Below are positions 17,563 through 25,539 of a stretch of 25,896 nucleotides of DNA, one piece after another. A program made the translations under genes and the position numbers. Within the stretch, counting starts at the first letter, position 1, and each line of letters starts with the position of its first letter. Under the pieces are notes generated by a model. It saw nothing but the letters and a program-made list of their open reading frames with translations. It made no database searches and was not told the origin of the DNA. The stretch is from an uncultured Collinsella sp. Lineage in GTDB: Bacteria; Actinomycetota; Coriobacteriia; Coriobacteriales; Coriobacteriaceae. The DNA lies in NCBI GenBank assembly GCA_905207425.1, contig CAJLLB010000016.1:1-25896 (forward strand), in the 5' to 3' direction.

Positions 17563-19350
17563 CTACATCAGGCGCAGGCTGACGTCCTTGAGCTGGGCGC
17601 CGGAAACGGCACTCGGAGCACCCGACATAAGGTCGGAGCCACTGGCCGTCTTGGGGAACGCCATGACGTCGCGGATGGAGTCGGAACCGGTGAGCAGCAT
17701 GCACACGCGGTCCAGACCCAGAGCGAAACCGCCCATCGGGGGCGCACCAAACTTGAGGGCCTCCATGAGGAAGCCAAACTGAGACTCGGCGCGCTCCTCG
17801 GTAAAGCCCAGGAGCTTGAGCATGGACATCTGCATCTCGGCGTTGTGGATACGCATACCGCCGCCGCCGGCCTCAAAGCCGTCCATGACAAAGTCGTAGG
17901 TGCACGAACCGGCTGCCAGCGGATCGGCCTCGATCTTGGCGATGTCGGTCTCGGTCGGCAGGGTAAAGGGCTGATGCTCGGCAGCATAGGCCTTGCGATC
18001 CTCGTCCCAATGGAACAGCGGGAAGTTGACGACCCACAGGAAGTCGTGACCCTCGCGCTTGATCTCGAGCGCATTGGCCATGTGGGAACGCATGCCGCCC
18101 AGGATCTCGTCGGAGAGCAGGCGCGGGCCGGCGGCGAACATCACAAGGTCGCCGGGCTCGACGTCCATGCGCTCGCGCAGAGCCGCCATCTCCTCGTCCG
18201 AGAAGAACTTGACGATGGGGCTGTTGATGGAGCCGTCCTCACGGAAGGCGATCCAAGCCAGGCCCTTGGCGCCAAACGTGGAGGCCACGCCGGCAAGCTT
18301 ATCGATCTTGGCACGTGCCCAGGCGCCGGCGCCCTTGGCGTTGATGGCCTTGACGACAGAGCCCTCCTCGTTTGCGGCAGTCGCAAAGACCTTGAACTTG
18401 GAGTTGGCAAAGATGTCGGTCAGGTCGACCAGGTGCATGCCATAGCGGGTATCGGGCTTATCGGAGCCATAGGTGTCCATGGCATCCCAGTAGTTCATGC
18501 GACGCAGCGGCGTGGGCATCTCGACACCCATGCGGCCGAAAGCATCGGCAAGAACCTCCTCGAGCGCGCTCATGACATCGTTCTGGTCCACGAAGGACAT
18601 CTCGATATCGACCTGGGTGAACTCGGGCTGACGGTCGGCACGCAGGTCCTCGTCGCGGAAGCACTTGGCAACCTGGTAGTAGCGCTCGACGCCACCGACC
18701 ATGAGCAGCTGCTTCAGGAGCTGCGGGGACTGCGGCAGGGCGTAGAAGTTACCCGGCTGAATACGGCTGGGAACGATGAAGTCGCGAGCGCCCTCGGGCG
18801 TGGACTTGAACAGGGAGGGCGTCTCGACCTCCATGAACTCACGGTTGTGCAGCGCCTCGCGAATGGCAAAGGTAAAGTCGGAGCGCAGCTTGAGGTTGGC
18901 CATCATCTCGGGACGACGGAGGTCCAGATAGCGATAGCGCAGGCGGGTGTCCTCGCTCGTCTCGATGCCGTCCTCGATCTGGAACGGCGGGGTGACGGAC
19001 GTGTTGAGCACCTCGGCGTGGTCGGTCAGGACCTCGATCTCGCCGGTCGCGAGCTTGGTGTTGGTGGTCTCCTCGCCACGGGCGCGCACGACGCCGTGGA
19101 TCTTGATGGGCCACTCGGGACGCATGGTCTCGGCGATCTTAAAGGCATCGCCGTCGGAGTGCTCGGGGTCGAAGGTGAGCTGCGTGATGCCCTCGCGATC
19201 GCGAAGGTCGCAGAAAATAAGGCCGCCGTGATCGCGGCGACGGCTCACCCAACCGGTGAGGGTGACCTCTTCGCCCACGTTCTCGCGGCGAAGCTCGCCG
19301 CAGGTACGGGTGTGCATGGAATGCTCGTCGATGGGACGGGTCTGGCTCAT
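17563..19350 (-). CDS. aspS: aspartyl-tRNA synthetase, bacterial type
   Basis: A 595-aa class II synthetase of the long bacterial type. It has an N-terminal OB-fold anticodon-binding domain (residues ~12-115, with GWVSRRRDHGGLIFCDLRDR), a catalytic core with motif 2 FRDEDLRADRQPEFTQ, a GAD insertion domain in the middle, and motif 3 GFALGLDRVCMLL near the C-terminus. It attaches aspartate to tRNA-Asp. His41 in RRRDHGG is the residue associated with non-discriminating AspRS enzymes, which also charge tRNA-Asn and rely on GatCAB; the more usual discriminating residue there is Leu. The start is the ATG at 19350 with AAAGGAGG upstream. A short leader hairpin (GCCGCCC/GGGCGGC, 19378-19402) precedes it. 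Confidence 0.95.
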   Translation of the reverse strand: MSQTRPIDEHSMHTRTCGELRRENVGEEVTLTGWVSRRRDHGGLIFCDLRDREGITQLTFDPEHSDGDAFKIAETMRPEWPIKIHGVVRARGEETTNTKLATGEIEVLTDHAEVLNTSVTPPFQIEDGIETSEDTRLRYRYLDLRRPEMMANLKLRSDFTFAIREALHNREFMEVETPSLFKSTPEGARDFIVPSRIQPGNFYALPQSPQLLKQLLMVGGVERYYQVAKCFRDEDLRADRQPEFTQVDIEMSFVDQNDVMSALEEVLADAFGRMGVEMPTPLRRMNYWDAMDTYGSDKPDTRYGMHLVDLTDIFANSKFKVFATAANEEGSVVKAINAKGAGAWARAKIDKLAGVASTFGAKGLAWIAFREDGSINSPIVKFFSDEEMAALRERMDVEPGDLVMFAAGPRLLSDEILGGMRSHMANALEIKREGHDFLWVVNFPLFHWDEDRKAYAAEHQPFTLPTETDIAKIEADPLAAGSCTYDFVMDGFEAGGGGMRIHNAEMQMSMLKLLGFTEERAESQFGFLMEALKFGAPPMGGFALGLDRVCMLLTGSDSIRDVMAFPKTASGSDLMSGAPSAVSGAQLKDVSLRLM

Positions 19351-19606
19351 ACCAGTGATCCTCCTTTATGGATCTGTGCCGCCCCGTGTCGTTCCGGGCG
19401 GCGTCGTACAGATTTGCCCAGCCTGCGTAAACCGCGCAGCCAGACATGGCGTTCTATCTTATCGCACCTGTGTCGATGTGCCGCGGAAAAGTGGCTCCTG
19501 CCCAAAGACTTGACGGAGACGAAACAATTGATGCGTCGCGGCACCCGTCTGCACGCGTCACGTGCGACAATATGCCCCAATAAAACAGCACTTGGAAAGG
19601 CCCGTC

Positions 19607-20242
19607 ATGACTGCACGGCTCATTGTTATGGATATCGACTCCACGCTCATCAACCAGGAGGTCATCGACCTGTTGGGCGAGGAGGCCGGCGTAGGCGAGC
19701 AAGTGGCGAAGATCACTGAGCGCGCCATGCGCGGCGAACTGGACTTTAAGCAGGCGCTCGAGGAGCGCGTGGGGCTGCTTGCCGGCTTGGACGAGAGTGT
19801 GTTCGAGCGCACCTTTGAGCGCGTGACGTTTACCCCCGGCGCGCTGGAGCTTGTGCGCTCGGCGCACAGCAAGGGCTGGAAGGTCGGCGTGGTAAGCGGC
19901 GGCTTTCACGAGGTCGCCGATAAGATCGTGGCCGCCGCGGGCATCGACTTTTGCCTCGCTAACCGCCTGGAGGTCGTGGGCGGCCAGCTCACCGGTAAGC
20001 TGGCGGCAGACATCGTGACCAAAGAGTCCAAGCTCATCCAGCTGCTGGACTGGGCGGTTGAGTGCGGTGTCGATATGGCTCATACCGTCGCGATCGGCGA
20101 CGGCGCCAACGACATCCCCATGATTCAGGCCGCGGGCACGGGCATCGCGTTTTGCGCCAAGCCCAAGACGCGCGAAGCCGCCCCGTTTGCCATCGACGAG
20201 CGCAACCTGATGCTCGCCATGGACATCATCCTGCGCGACTAG
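19607..20242 (+). CDS. serB: phosphoserine phosphatase SerB
   Basis: A 211-aa HAD-superfamily phosphatase. The catalytic DxDST motif is in VMDIDSTLIN (Asp9 nucleophile, Asp11). Motif II lies in VGVVSGGFHEVAD, the motif III lysine in VTKESKL and motif IV in AIGDGANDIPM. This is the SerB arrangement, which dephosphorylates O-phosphoserine in the last step of serine synthesis. It lacks the ACT-like N-terminal domain of longer SerB proteins. The start is the ATG at 19607, with GGAAAGG 6 nt upstream, rather than the in-frame ATG at 19562. It stands alone, divergent from aspS. Confidence 0.92.
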   Translation: MTARLIVMDIDSTLINQEVIDLLGEEAGVGEQVAKITERAMRGELDFKQALEERVGLLAGLDESVFERTFERVTFTPGALELVRSAHSKGWKVGVVSGGFHEVADKIVAAAGIDFCLANRLEVVGGQLTGKLAADIVTKESKLIQLLDWAVECGVDMAHTVAIGDGANDIPMIQAAGTGIAFCAKPKTREAAPFAIDERNLMLAMDIILRD

Positions 20243-20278
20243 CCGATCCGTCTAACAATTGAATTAGTCTGTCCTATA

Positions 20279-20312
20279 GTTTCCGAACAATTTTGTCTTA
20301 GTGTTCGGAAAC
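20279..20312. promoter_or_regulatory. 34-bp perfect inverted repeat upstream of larB
   Basis: GTTTCCGAACA and TGTTCGGAAAC are perfect 11-bp inverted arms around a 12-nt AT-rich spacer, 45 bp upstream of the larB start and ~36 bp after serB. No T-run follows. It could be the operator for the TetR protein encoded at the end of the larB-larC unit, or a serB 3' hairpin. Confidence 0.5.
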
Positions 20313-20356
20313 ATACCCTTTGAGTGCTAGACTTTGCGCCGTCGAAGGGAACATAT

Positions 20357-21134
20357 ATGGATAAGCGAGATCTTGAGCAGTTGCTGAGCGATGTTGCCGG
20401 CGGAGCAGTCGCCCCGGCAGTCGCCCTCACGCGCATCCAGACGGCGCCAACCGCCGATCTGGGTTTTGCGCAGCTCGATCTTTCGCGCGGGGTGCGCCAG
20501 GGAGCCGGCGAGGTTGTCTACGGTGCCGGTAAAACCGCCGAGCAGATTGCCGCCATTATCAAAGCATTACTCGATGCCGGTCAGGAGCGCATCCTGGTCA
20601 CGCGCCTGGACAGCGAAAAAGCCGCGCGCACCGCTGGGCTCCTCGACAACGGCATCGACCTGGGATATGTCCCGGACGCACAGCTCGCCCTCGTGGGAGG
20701 CAAGCCCTCCCCTACCGGCAACGGACGCATCGTCGTCGCCTGCGCCGGCACGAGCGACCTGCCCGTCGCCGAGGAAGCCGCATTGACGGCCGAGTTCTAT
20801 GGCAACGAGGTCGACCGCCTCTACGACGTGGGTGTCGCCGGCCTGCACCGTCTGCTCGCGCATGCCGAGGAGCTTGCCCAGGCACAGGTGGTCATCGCCA
20901 TTGCCGGCATGGAGGGCGCACTGGCGAGCGTTGTCGGCGGCCTGGTGAGCTGTCCGGTCATCGCCCACCAGCGTGGGTTACGGCGCGAGCTTTGGTGGCG
21001 TAGCCGCGCTGCTCGCCATGCTCAACTCCTGCGCCAGCGGCGTTTCGGTCGTCAATATCGACAACGGCTTTGGTGCTGCCTACCAGGCAAGTCTTATCAA
21101 TCATCTGAGCGCAGGCACACCTCGCGCCCGTTAA
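20357..21134 (+). pseudogene. larB: larB, frameshifted
   Basis: LarB is the carboxylase/hydrolase that acts on nicotinic acid adenine dinucleotide to begin synthesis of the nickel-pincer cofactor of lactate racemase. The first ~203 residues are normal ([68 protein letters not shown]). At 20963-20967 the frame changes: VIA is followed by HQRG in frame 2, while the expected [19 protein letters not shown] and [20 protein letters not shown] continue in frame 3 to the TAA at 21132-21134. The lost bases match a 5-nt deletion between GCC repeats. The C-terminal part with the NSCASG cysteine, thought to be catalytic, is out of frame. The start is the ATG at 20357 with GAAGGG upstream. Confidence 0.88.
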
Positions 21135-21144
21135 GGAGCATTCC

Positions 21145-22041
21145 ATGTCCAACCATCAGCATACGCTTATCATCGACGGCACCTCGGGCATCAGCGGCGA
21201 TATGACCGTCGCGGCCCTGCTCGACCTGGGCGCCAGCGAGGAACACCTGCGCGAACAGCTCGCCACGCTGCCGGTCGACGGCTTTGAGATTGCCGTTACA
21301 CGCGTAAACAAGCATGGCATCGACGCCTGCGACTTTGACGTTCAGCTGGCAGAGGAGCTCGAGAACCATGATCACGATATGGCCTGGCTCTACGGCAACG
21401 AAGCAGCTGCCGAGCACACGCACGAGCATGAGCACCACCATCATGACCATGATGAGCACGAACACGAGCACTGCCACGATCATGACCATGAGGGTCACCA
21501 TCACGCCCACCACCATCACCACCGTTCTTTGGCGGATGTCACCGCCATCATCGATGGCTCACGGCTAAGCGATGGTGCCAAGCGTCGTGCCCTCGCCATT
21601 TTTTCCGCACTCGCCGCTGCCGAGGCCAAGGCTCACGGCAAAACGCCCGACACCGTCCTGTTTCACGAGGTGGGCGCCGTCGACTCCATCGTCGACGTCT
21701 GCTCTGTCGCCATCTGCCTCGACGACCTTGGTATTGAGGACATCGTGGTCGAGTCGCTCTCCGAGGGTCACGGCACCATCCACTGTGCCCACGGCCTCAT
21801 GCCCATTCCCGTCCCCGCTGTCGTCAACCTGTGCCAGGCGGGCAATATCGCCCTCACGCCTGCACCGGTCGCCGGCGAGCTCGTGACGCCGACGGGCGCC
21901 GCCATCGTCACCGCGCTGCGCACGTCCGACCAACTGCCCTCACGCTACCGCATCGAAGCCGTCGGCTACGGCGCCGGCAAACGCCCCTACGAAGGTTGCT
22001 CCGGTACGCTCCGCTGCCTGCTCGTTCACGCGGACGCATAG
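21145..22041 (+). CDS. larC: LarC1-type nickel insertion protein, no LarC2 domain
   Basis: A 298-aa protein matching the N-terminal half of LarC, the CTP-dependent nickel insertase of lactate racemase. The start IIDGTSGISGDMTVAALLDLG is characteristic, as are VLFHEVGAVDSIVDV, EGHGTIHCAHGLMPIPVPAV and GELVTPTGAAIVTAL. Residues ~95-130 form a histidine-rich insert of the HEHEHHHHDHDEHEHEH type, a likely nickel store. The protein ends with VGYGAGKRPYEG and a short tail; the LarC2 part that follows in full LarC is missing. In Lactiplantibacillus plantarum, LarC1 and LarC2 are joined by programmed frameshifting, but here the next gene starts 2 bp later and is unrelated. It lies 10 bp after larB. 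Confidence 0.88.
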   Translation: MSNHQHTLIIDGTSGISGDMTVAALLDLGASEEHLREQLATLPVDGFEIAVTRVNKHGIDACDFDVQLAEELENHDHDMAWLYGNEAAAEHTHEHEHHHHDHDEHEHEHCHDHDHEGHHHAHHHHHRSLADVTAIIDGSRLSDGAKRRALAIFSALAAAEAKAHGKTPDTVLFHEVGAVDSIVDVCSVAICLDDLGIEDIVVESLSEGHGTIHCAHGLMPIPVPAVVNLCQAGNIALTPAPVAGELVTPTGAAIVTALRTSDQLPSRYRIEAVGYGAGKRPYEGCSGTLRCLLVHADA

Positions 22042-22043
22042 CC

Positions 22044-22583
22044 ATGGATACCCGCAAGGCCAAAAGCCGCGCCGCGATCGTCTCGGCGTTCTCCGCGCTT
22101 CTGCGCGAAGAGGACTATGGCAAGATCACCGTCGGCGACATCATCGCTCGCGCCCATGTGGGTCGGGCCACGTTCTATGGCCTCTTCAAAAGCAAAGATG
22201 ACCTACTCGCTGAGCTCGTGAGCGATATCTGCACCCACGCCCTCGACGATGATGGCACACCGCTCGACGACCCACTCGTGCAGGTCGAGCATATCCTCAA
22301 CAACCTTTGGGAGCGCCGCCAGGGCGTTCGAGCCCTCGTAGCCGGCGCCGGCTCACGCGTCTTCGCCGACAGCCTCCGCAAGACCATCATGTCGCGCGCA
22401 GCCGAAACGGTCCCCGTCGACCCCGCAGGCCCCGCCGGCACCATGGACCGCAGCTTTTTACTACACCACATAGCCTCAAGCTTCGTAGGAATGGTCCAAT
22501 GGTGGGCCTGGCACAACTTCCAAGCAGAAAAAGCCGACGTAGCCAAAGACTACCTATCAGCCATAAAACCCCTCTTCACCTAA
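22044..22583 (+). CDS. TetR-family transcriptional regulator
   Basis: A 179-aa TetR/AcrR-type protein. The HTH reads ITVGDIIARAHVGRATFYGLF at residues ~29-49 and the helix bundle follows, with WERRQGVRALVAGAG and an aromatic C-terminal stretch (FVGMVQWWAWHNF), as in the Firmicutes-type TetR C-terminal domain. The start is the ATG at 22044, 2 bp after the larC stop, so it is translationally coupled and probably part of the larB-larC transcript. Its target may be the lar locus or the inverted repeat at 20279-20312 (inference). From about base 22455 the codons shift to A-ending forms (TTA, CTA, ATA, TCA, GTA), unlike the first two-thirds of the gene. Confidence 0.85.
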   Translation: MDTRKAKSRAAIVSAFSALLREEDYGKITVGDIIARAHVGRATFYGLFKSKDDLLAELVSDICTHALDDDGTPLDDPLVQVEHILNNLWERRQGVRALVAGAGSRVFADSLRKTIMSRAAETVPVDPAGPAGTMDRSFLLHHIASSFVGMVQWWAWHNFQAEKADVAKDYLSAIKPLFT

Positions 22584-22874
22584 GTAAGTAGCTCATCCCA
22601 AAACATCGCCCCAACCCAGGGCCCCACGCATCCCAAAGTGTCAGCCCTACCAGCAACAAGCCCCTCCCATCTAAATTCAGATATATATGTTGAGTTGCTT
22701 GTTCGAACACAGCCAAGAATGCCCAGGGCTCGGTAGGGGTTAACTTTCCAACGCACTCCGCAGGACGCAAAAAGGCTCGCCGCACAAAGTGCGCAGCGAG
22801 CCTTTTTGCATGTCCGAGGACGCGTTGGAAAGTTAACCCCTACCGAGCCCGGACCTTATAGAGCCGTCCTTTGA
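22584..22874. other. 291-bp convergent gap
   Basis: The first 140 bp are C-rich and strikingly poor in G, and contain no ORF, apart from an AT-rich ATATATATGTTG patch at 22681. The rest is the nested palindrome P1. Confidence 0.6.
22726..22850. terminator. nested palindrome P1 between convergent tetR and larD
   Basis: Outer arms 22726-22754 and 22822-22850 are perfect 29-bp inverted copies (the left one begins GGGCTCGGTAGGGGTT). Inside, imperfect direct repeats TCCGCAGGACGC and TCCGAGGACGC flank a second hairpin, 22767-22809 (GCAAAAAGGCTCGC with GCGAGCCTTTTTGC), which alone would be a bidirectional terminator. It ends 24 bp from the larD stop. The same architecture recurs at 25665-25792. Confidence 0.8.
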
Positions 22875-23606
22875 CTAGAACATGCCCAAGAAACCGTGCA
22901 CAAACAGTGCAGCCAGAGCGGCACCGACAAACGGAGCGATGCCAGGAACGAGCAGGCCGTACTTCCAGTTGTTGTCAGCCTTGTTCTTGATCGGCAGCAC
23001 CTGATAGGCCATGCGAGGACCAAGGTCACGAGCCTGGTTCATGGCGAAGCCGGTGATGCCGCCCATGCCCATGCCAACGGCCCAAACGATCAGGCCGACG
23101 CAGATGGCGAGCATCAGAACGTTCTCGCCGGCGCGGCTAGCGGCAGCGAGGATGGCGCTGATGAACACAAAGGTGCAGATAGCCTCGCAGAAGAAGTTAC
23201 GGGCGTAGTTCGTACCCTCGGTGGTGGGGTTGGTCGAGAAGATGTTGCGCTGGGCAATGGGGTCGACGACGCCATCGGAAGCCTTGAACTCATCGGCATA
23301 CATCAACCACGCGATCACGGCGCCCGCAAAGCCGCCGAGCATATCGGCAATCATGAAGGGAATGCAGCTGCTCCACGGCACCAGGCCTACGATGCACTGG
23401 GCAAGCACCATGGCGGGGTTCATGCACACGGCGCCGCCAAAGATAAACAGAGCGACCGAGATGCCAAAAGACCAGGTGGTGATGGCAAACATGTGGCCGG
23501 AGCCCTGATACTTGGTGCCCTTAAGCACGGTATCGCAGTGTACGCCCACGCCAAAGATGATCATGAGGGCCGTTGCGCCGAATTCGCAGAGGAGTTTGGT
23601 AAGCAT
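22875..23606 (-). CDS. larD: LarD-like aquaglyceroporin, lactic-acid channel
   Basis: A 243-aa member of the MIP/aquaporin family with six hydrophobic helices. The first half-helix motif is NPA in VCMNPAMVLA (residues 63-65). The second reads NQARDLGPR (residues 190-193) where the family has NPAR, so Pro is replaced by Gln; the arginine of the selectivity filter is kept. In lactobacilli LarD carries D/L-lactic acid across the membrane and is encoded with larA. Here it starts 22 bp after the larA stop and shares its transcript. The protein has several cysteines near the first NPA (Cys61). A general glycerol facilitator is the alternative. Confidence 0.83.
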   Translation of the reverse strand: MLTKLLCEFGATALMIIFGVGVHCDTVLKGTKYQGSGHMFAITTWSFGISVALFIFGGAVCMNPAMVLAQCIVGLVPWSSCIPFMIADMLGGFAGAVIAWLMYADEFKASDGVVDPIAQRNIFSTNPTTEGTNYARNFFCEAICTFVFISAILAAASRAGENVLMLAICVGLIVWAVGMGMGGITGFAMNQARDLGPRMAYQVLPIKNKADNNWKYGLLVPGIAPFVGAALAALFVHGFLGMF

Positions 23607-23628
23607 AAAACCTTATCTTTCTTGTCGG

Positions 23629-24933
23629 TTATAAACGATTCGTTTGGGCCGTGCACTTGTGCTGCGCGACGACAACGCCCAGGCCATCGGGAATGACGGC
23701 AACCTTGGCATCGGCACCCTTCATCTCAAAGGCGAGCTTGAGCGCCTCCTCGATAGTGTTGACCGGCGTCATGTGCATATCCTTGAGCATCTGGTGATCG
23801 CACAGGTCGGTGACCATAATCACAGGGTGATGCGCCAGGATGCGGGCGAAAATCTGGCTCGTCCACTGGTCGGGCAGGGTCTCGTCCTTAGGACGGTCGA
23901 TGCAGGCGCGCTCAAACTCCGCCGGATCGTTGTCGGCGATGTTGTGATAGAAGCCTTCGCCACCGTGACCGTCGGCGCAACCGGCGACATCAATAATCAC
24001 GCCGCCCTCGGGAAGCGTGGCCTCGGCAGCGCACATGCCCTTCACGGCCTGATAGATGTTCTGGTCGAGCGGGTAGCCGCCGTTGGTGGTGATGGCAATC
24101 TCGCACTCGACGGGCTCAACGCCGGCAAGGCTCTTCACGAACTCGCAGCCAGCCTCGTGTGCCTTGTGAATGTCACCGGCAAAGGAGCCGATGACCTCGT
24201 GCTTGCCGTTGAGCACCACGTTGAGCACAAAGGCAAGGTGAGCCATCTCGGCAGCGGCAAACATGTCCTCGCTCACATGGTTGTGGCACAGGTTGCCGGC
24301 ACGCGAATGAGAATCGTTCACAAACTGACCGTTGTGGTTGTACATGATGGTCTTGTAGCTAGCGATACCGGGCAGCACGGACTTACGGCTACCAGAGAAA
24401 CCGGCAAAGAAATGCGGCTCAATGAAGCCCTCGGCAAGCAGCAGATCGCAATCGGCGGCAATCTTGTTGATGATGCACTCGCCGCCAGAAGGCAGGGTGC
24501 CGATCTTTTTCATCATGCTGTCATCGGTCGCGACGTGCATAACGATTTCCTCGTTGGCAACGATCTCCTCGCCGTACTTGTTGACGAGTTCCTCATGCGT
24601 CGACGGACGATGCATACCCGTAGCAACCAAAATGCGCACGCGAGCCTCGGGCGCAGCGGAATGGATGTGATGCAGCAGAATAGGCATCGTCACACGCGAG
24701 GGAACGGGACGCGTATGATCGGAGCTAATAATGACAATATCCTTCTTGCCAGCACAAAGCTCCTCGAGCGACGGCGAGCCATAAGGGTTGGCAAGCGACT
24801 CCTCCACCAGCTCTTCCTGCGATTTTGTAGTCTTAAACTCGTTTTGATGACCTTCCATCACACCCGCAAAGTTCTTATCCTCGAGCTCCAGATGCAACGT
24901 CTTGTGGTCAAACGGCAGTTCACATTCAAACAA
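23629..24933 (-). CDS. larA: nickel-dependent lactate racemase LarA
   Basis: A 434-aa protein that follows L. plantarum LarA throughout. The residues for binding the pincer cofactor and for catalysis are all present: His108 (ATGMHRPS), His174 and Lys184 (EPHFFAGFSGSRKSVLPGI), His200 (MYNHN) and Trp357 (DQWTSQIF). With the TTG at 24933-24931 as start, this numbering equals that of L. plantarum for the first four; an ATG is not available in frame, so TTG is used. GAGGG lies ~10 nt upstream. It interconverts L- and D-lactate in the cytosol. One glycine in GGRKS is serine here. It needs LarB, LarC and LarE products for its cofactor. Confidence 0.9.
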   Translation of the reverse strand: MFECELPFDHKTLHLELEDKNFAGVMEGHQNEFKTTKSQEELVEESLANPYGSPSLEELCAGKKDIVIISSDHTRPVPSRVTMPILLHHIHSAAPEARVRILVATGMHRPSTHEELVNKYGEEIVANEEIVMHVATDDSMMKKIGTLPSGGECIINKIAADCDLLLAEGFIEPHFFAGFSGSRKSVLPGIASYKTIMYNHNGQFVNDSHSRAGNLCHNHVSEDMFAAAEMAHLAFVLNVVLNGKHEVIGSFAGDIHKAHEAGCEFVKSLAGVEPVECEIAITTNGGYPLDQNIYQAVKGMCAAEATLPEGGVIIDVAGCADGHGGEGFYHNIADNDPAEFERACIDRPKDETLPDQWTSQIFARILAHHPVIMVTDLCDHQMLKDMHMTPVNTIEEALKLAFEMKGADAKVAVIPDGLGVVVAQHKCTAQTNRL

Positions 24934-25061
24934 TGACGAGCGCCCTCTTCCTTTTCAACTGACACACTAGATAAACCGTTGGAAGGATACGCCGCTCACC
25001 GAAAAACACCACCGTCCACCGACTCATTAACACAACGTTCATATTTGACCCACAACAAAAC

Positions 25062-25090
25062 GGCCGCGACCCCAAACGGGACCGCGACCG
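25062..25090 (-). terminator. GC hairpin with T-run upstream of larA
   Basis: On the minus strand GGTCGCGGTCCC can pair with GGGGTCGCGGCC through Watson-Crick and G-U pairs around a short loop, followed by GTTTTG. It is about 130 bp before larA and may insulate larA from upstream transcription or attenuate its leader. Confidence 0.4.
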
Positions 25091-25172
25091 CCTGTCAAAG
25101 ACACTATAGACAGGATGATTTACGCAGCGCCGAGGCAAACATCTAGCCCGAGACGTACGCACGTAAGCCATT

Positions 25173-25206
25173 TTGCATAAATGCGTTAATTAATTGCATA
25201 AAATGG
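25173..25206. promoter_or_regulatory. paired ARG-box-like sites
   Basis: TTGCATAAATGCG (25173-25185) and TTGCATAAAATGG (25194-25206) are direct copies 21 bp apart, in AT-rich sequence. ArgR hexamers bind pairs of ~18-bp boxes at this spacing. No arginine gene is nearby, so the assignment is weak. Confidence 0.25.
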
Positions 25207-25230
25207 CGCATGGATTTCTAGCCGTAACAG

Positions 25231-25499
25231 GGTGGTACCCTCCGGAGCGTGCATTTTTGCGAGTATTCAGCATCGCGGGATAAGATTTTGGTGTCAAAAG
25301 TCTTTCAAAAGGTAGATAGTCCTCATGACTCGTCCCATCTGGATAGCATGCGGCGAGAAACCAGCCATATACGGGCATCGCCAAGGCCCCAATTAGCGTG
25401 CAAAGGCATCAACAAAGGCAGCGAAAGCCGGCTATGGCCTTATGCATCAATCTTTTGCTGCTGAAAACTCCGTTTTTTGCACGTCGCCCCAGGCACCAC
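25231..25499. repeat. inverted-repeat-bounded element A2
   Basis: The left end reads GGTGGTACCCTCCGGAG, CGTGCATTTTTGCG, AGTATTCAGCAT. The right end on the minus strand reads GGTGGTGCCTGGGGCGA, CGTGCAAAAAACGG, AGTTTTCAGCAG. Both match the arm of element A1 (5190-5421): a GGTACC-like box, then CGTGCATTTTTG and AGTATTCAGCA. The ~270-bp body has no similarity to A1 that I can see. Confidence 0.5.
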
Positions 25500-25539
25500 C
25501 CTCACCCAGCAGCTGATCCGCCGAAGACCGGACATCGCA

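Noticed and set aside
17425..19719. 764-aa plus-strand open frame
   Set aside because: Antisense to aspS and runs past it into intergenic DNA; no domain.
20955..20970. Programmed ribosomal frameshift in larB
   Set aside because: There is no slippery heptamer or stimulatory structure at the site, and the missing VP residues point to a deletion.
21831..22583. 250-aa long form of the TetR protein starting inside larC
   Set aside because: The added N-terminus is an out-of-frame reading of larC; the ATG at 22044 starts right before a normal TetR HTH.
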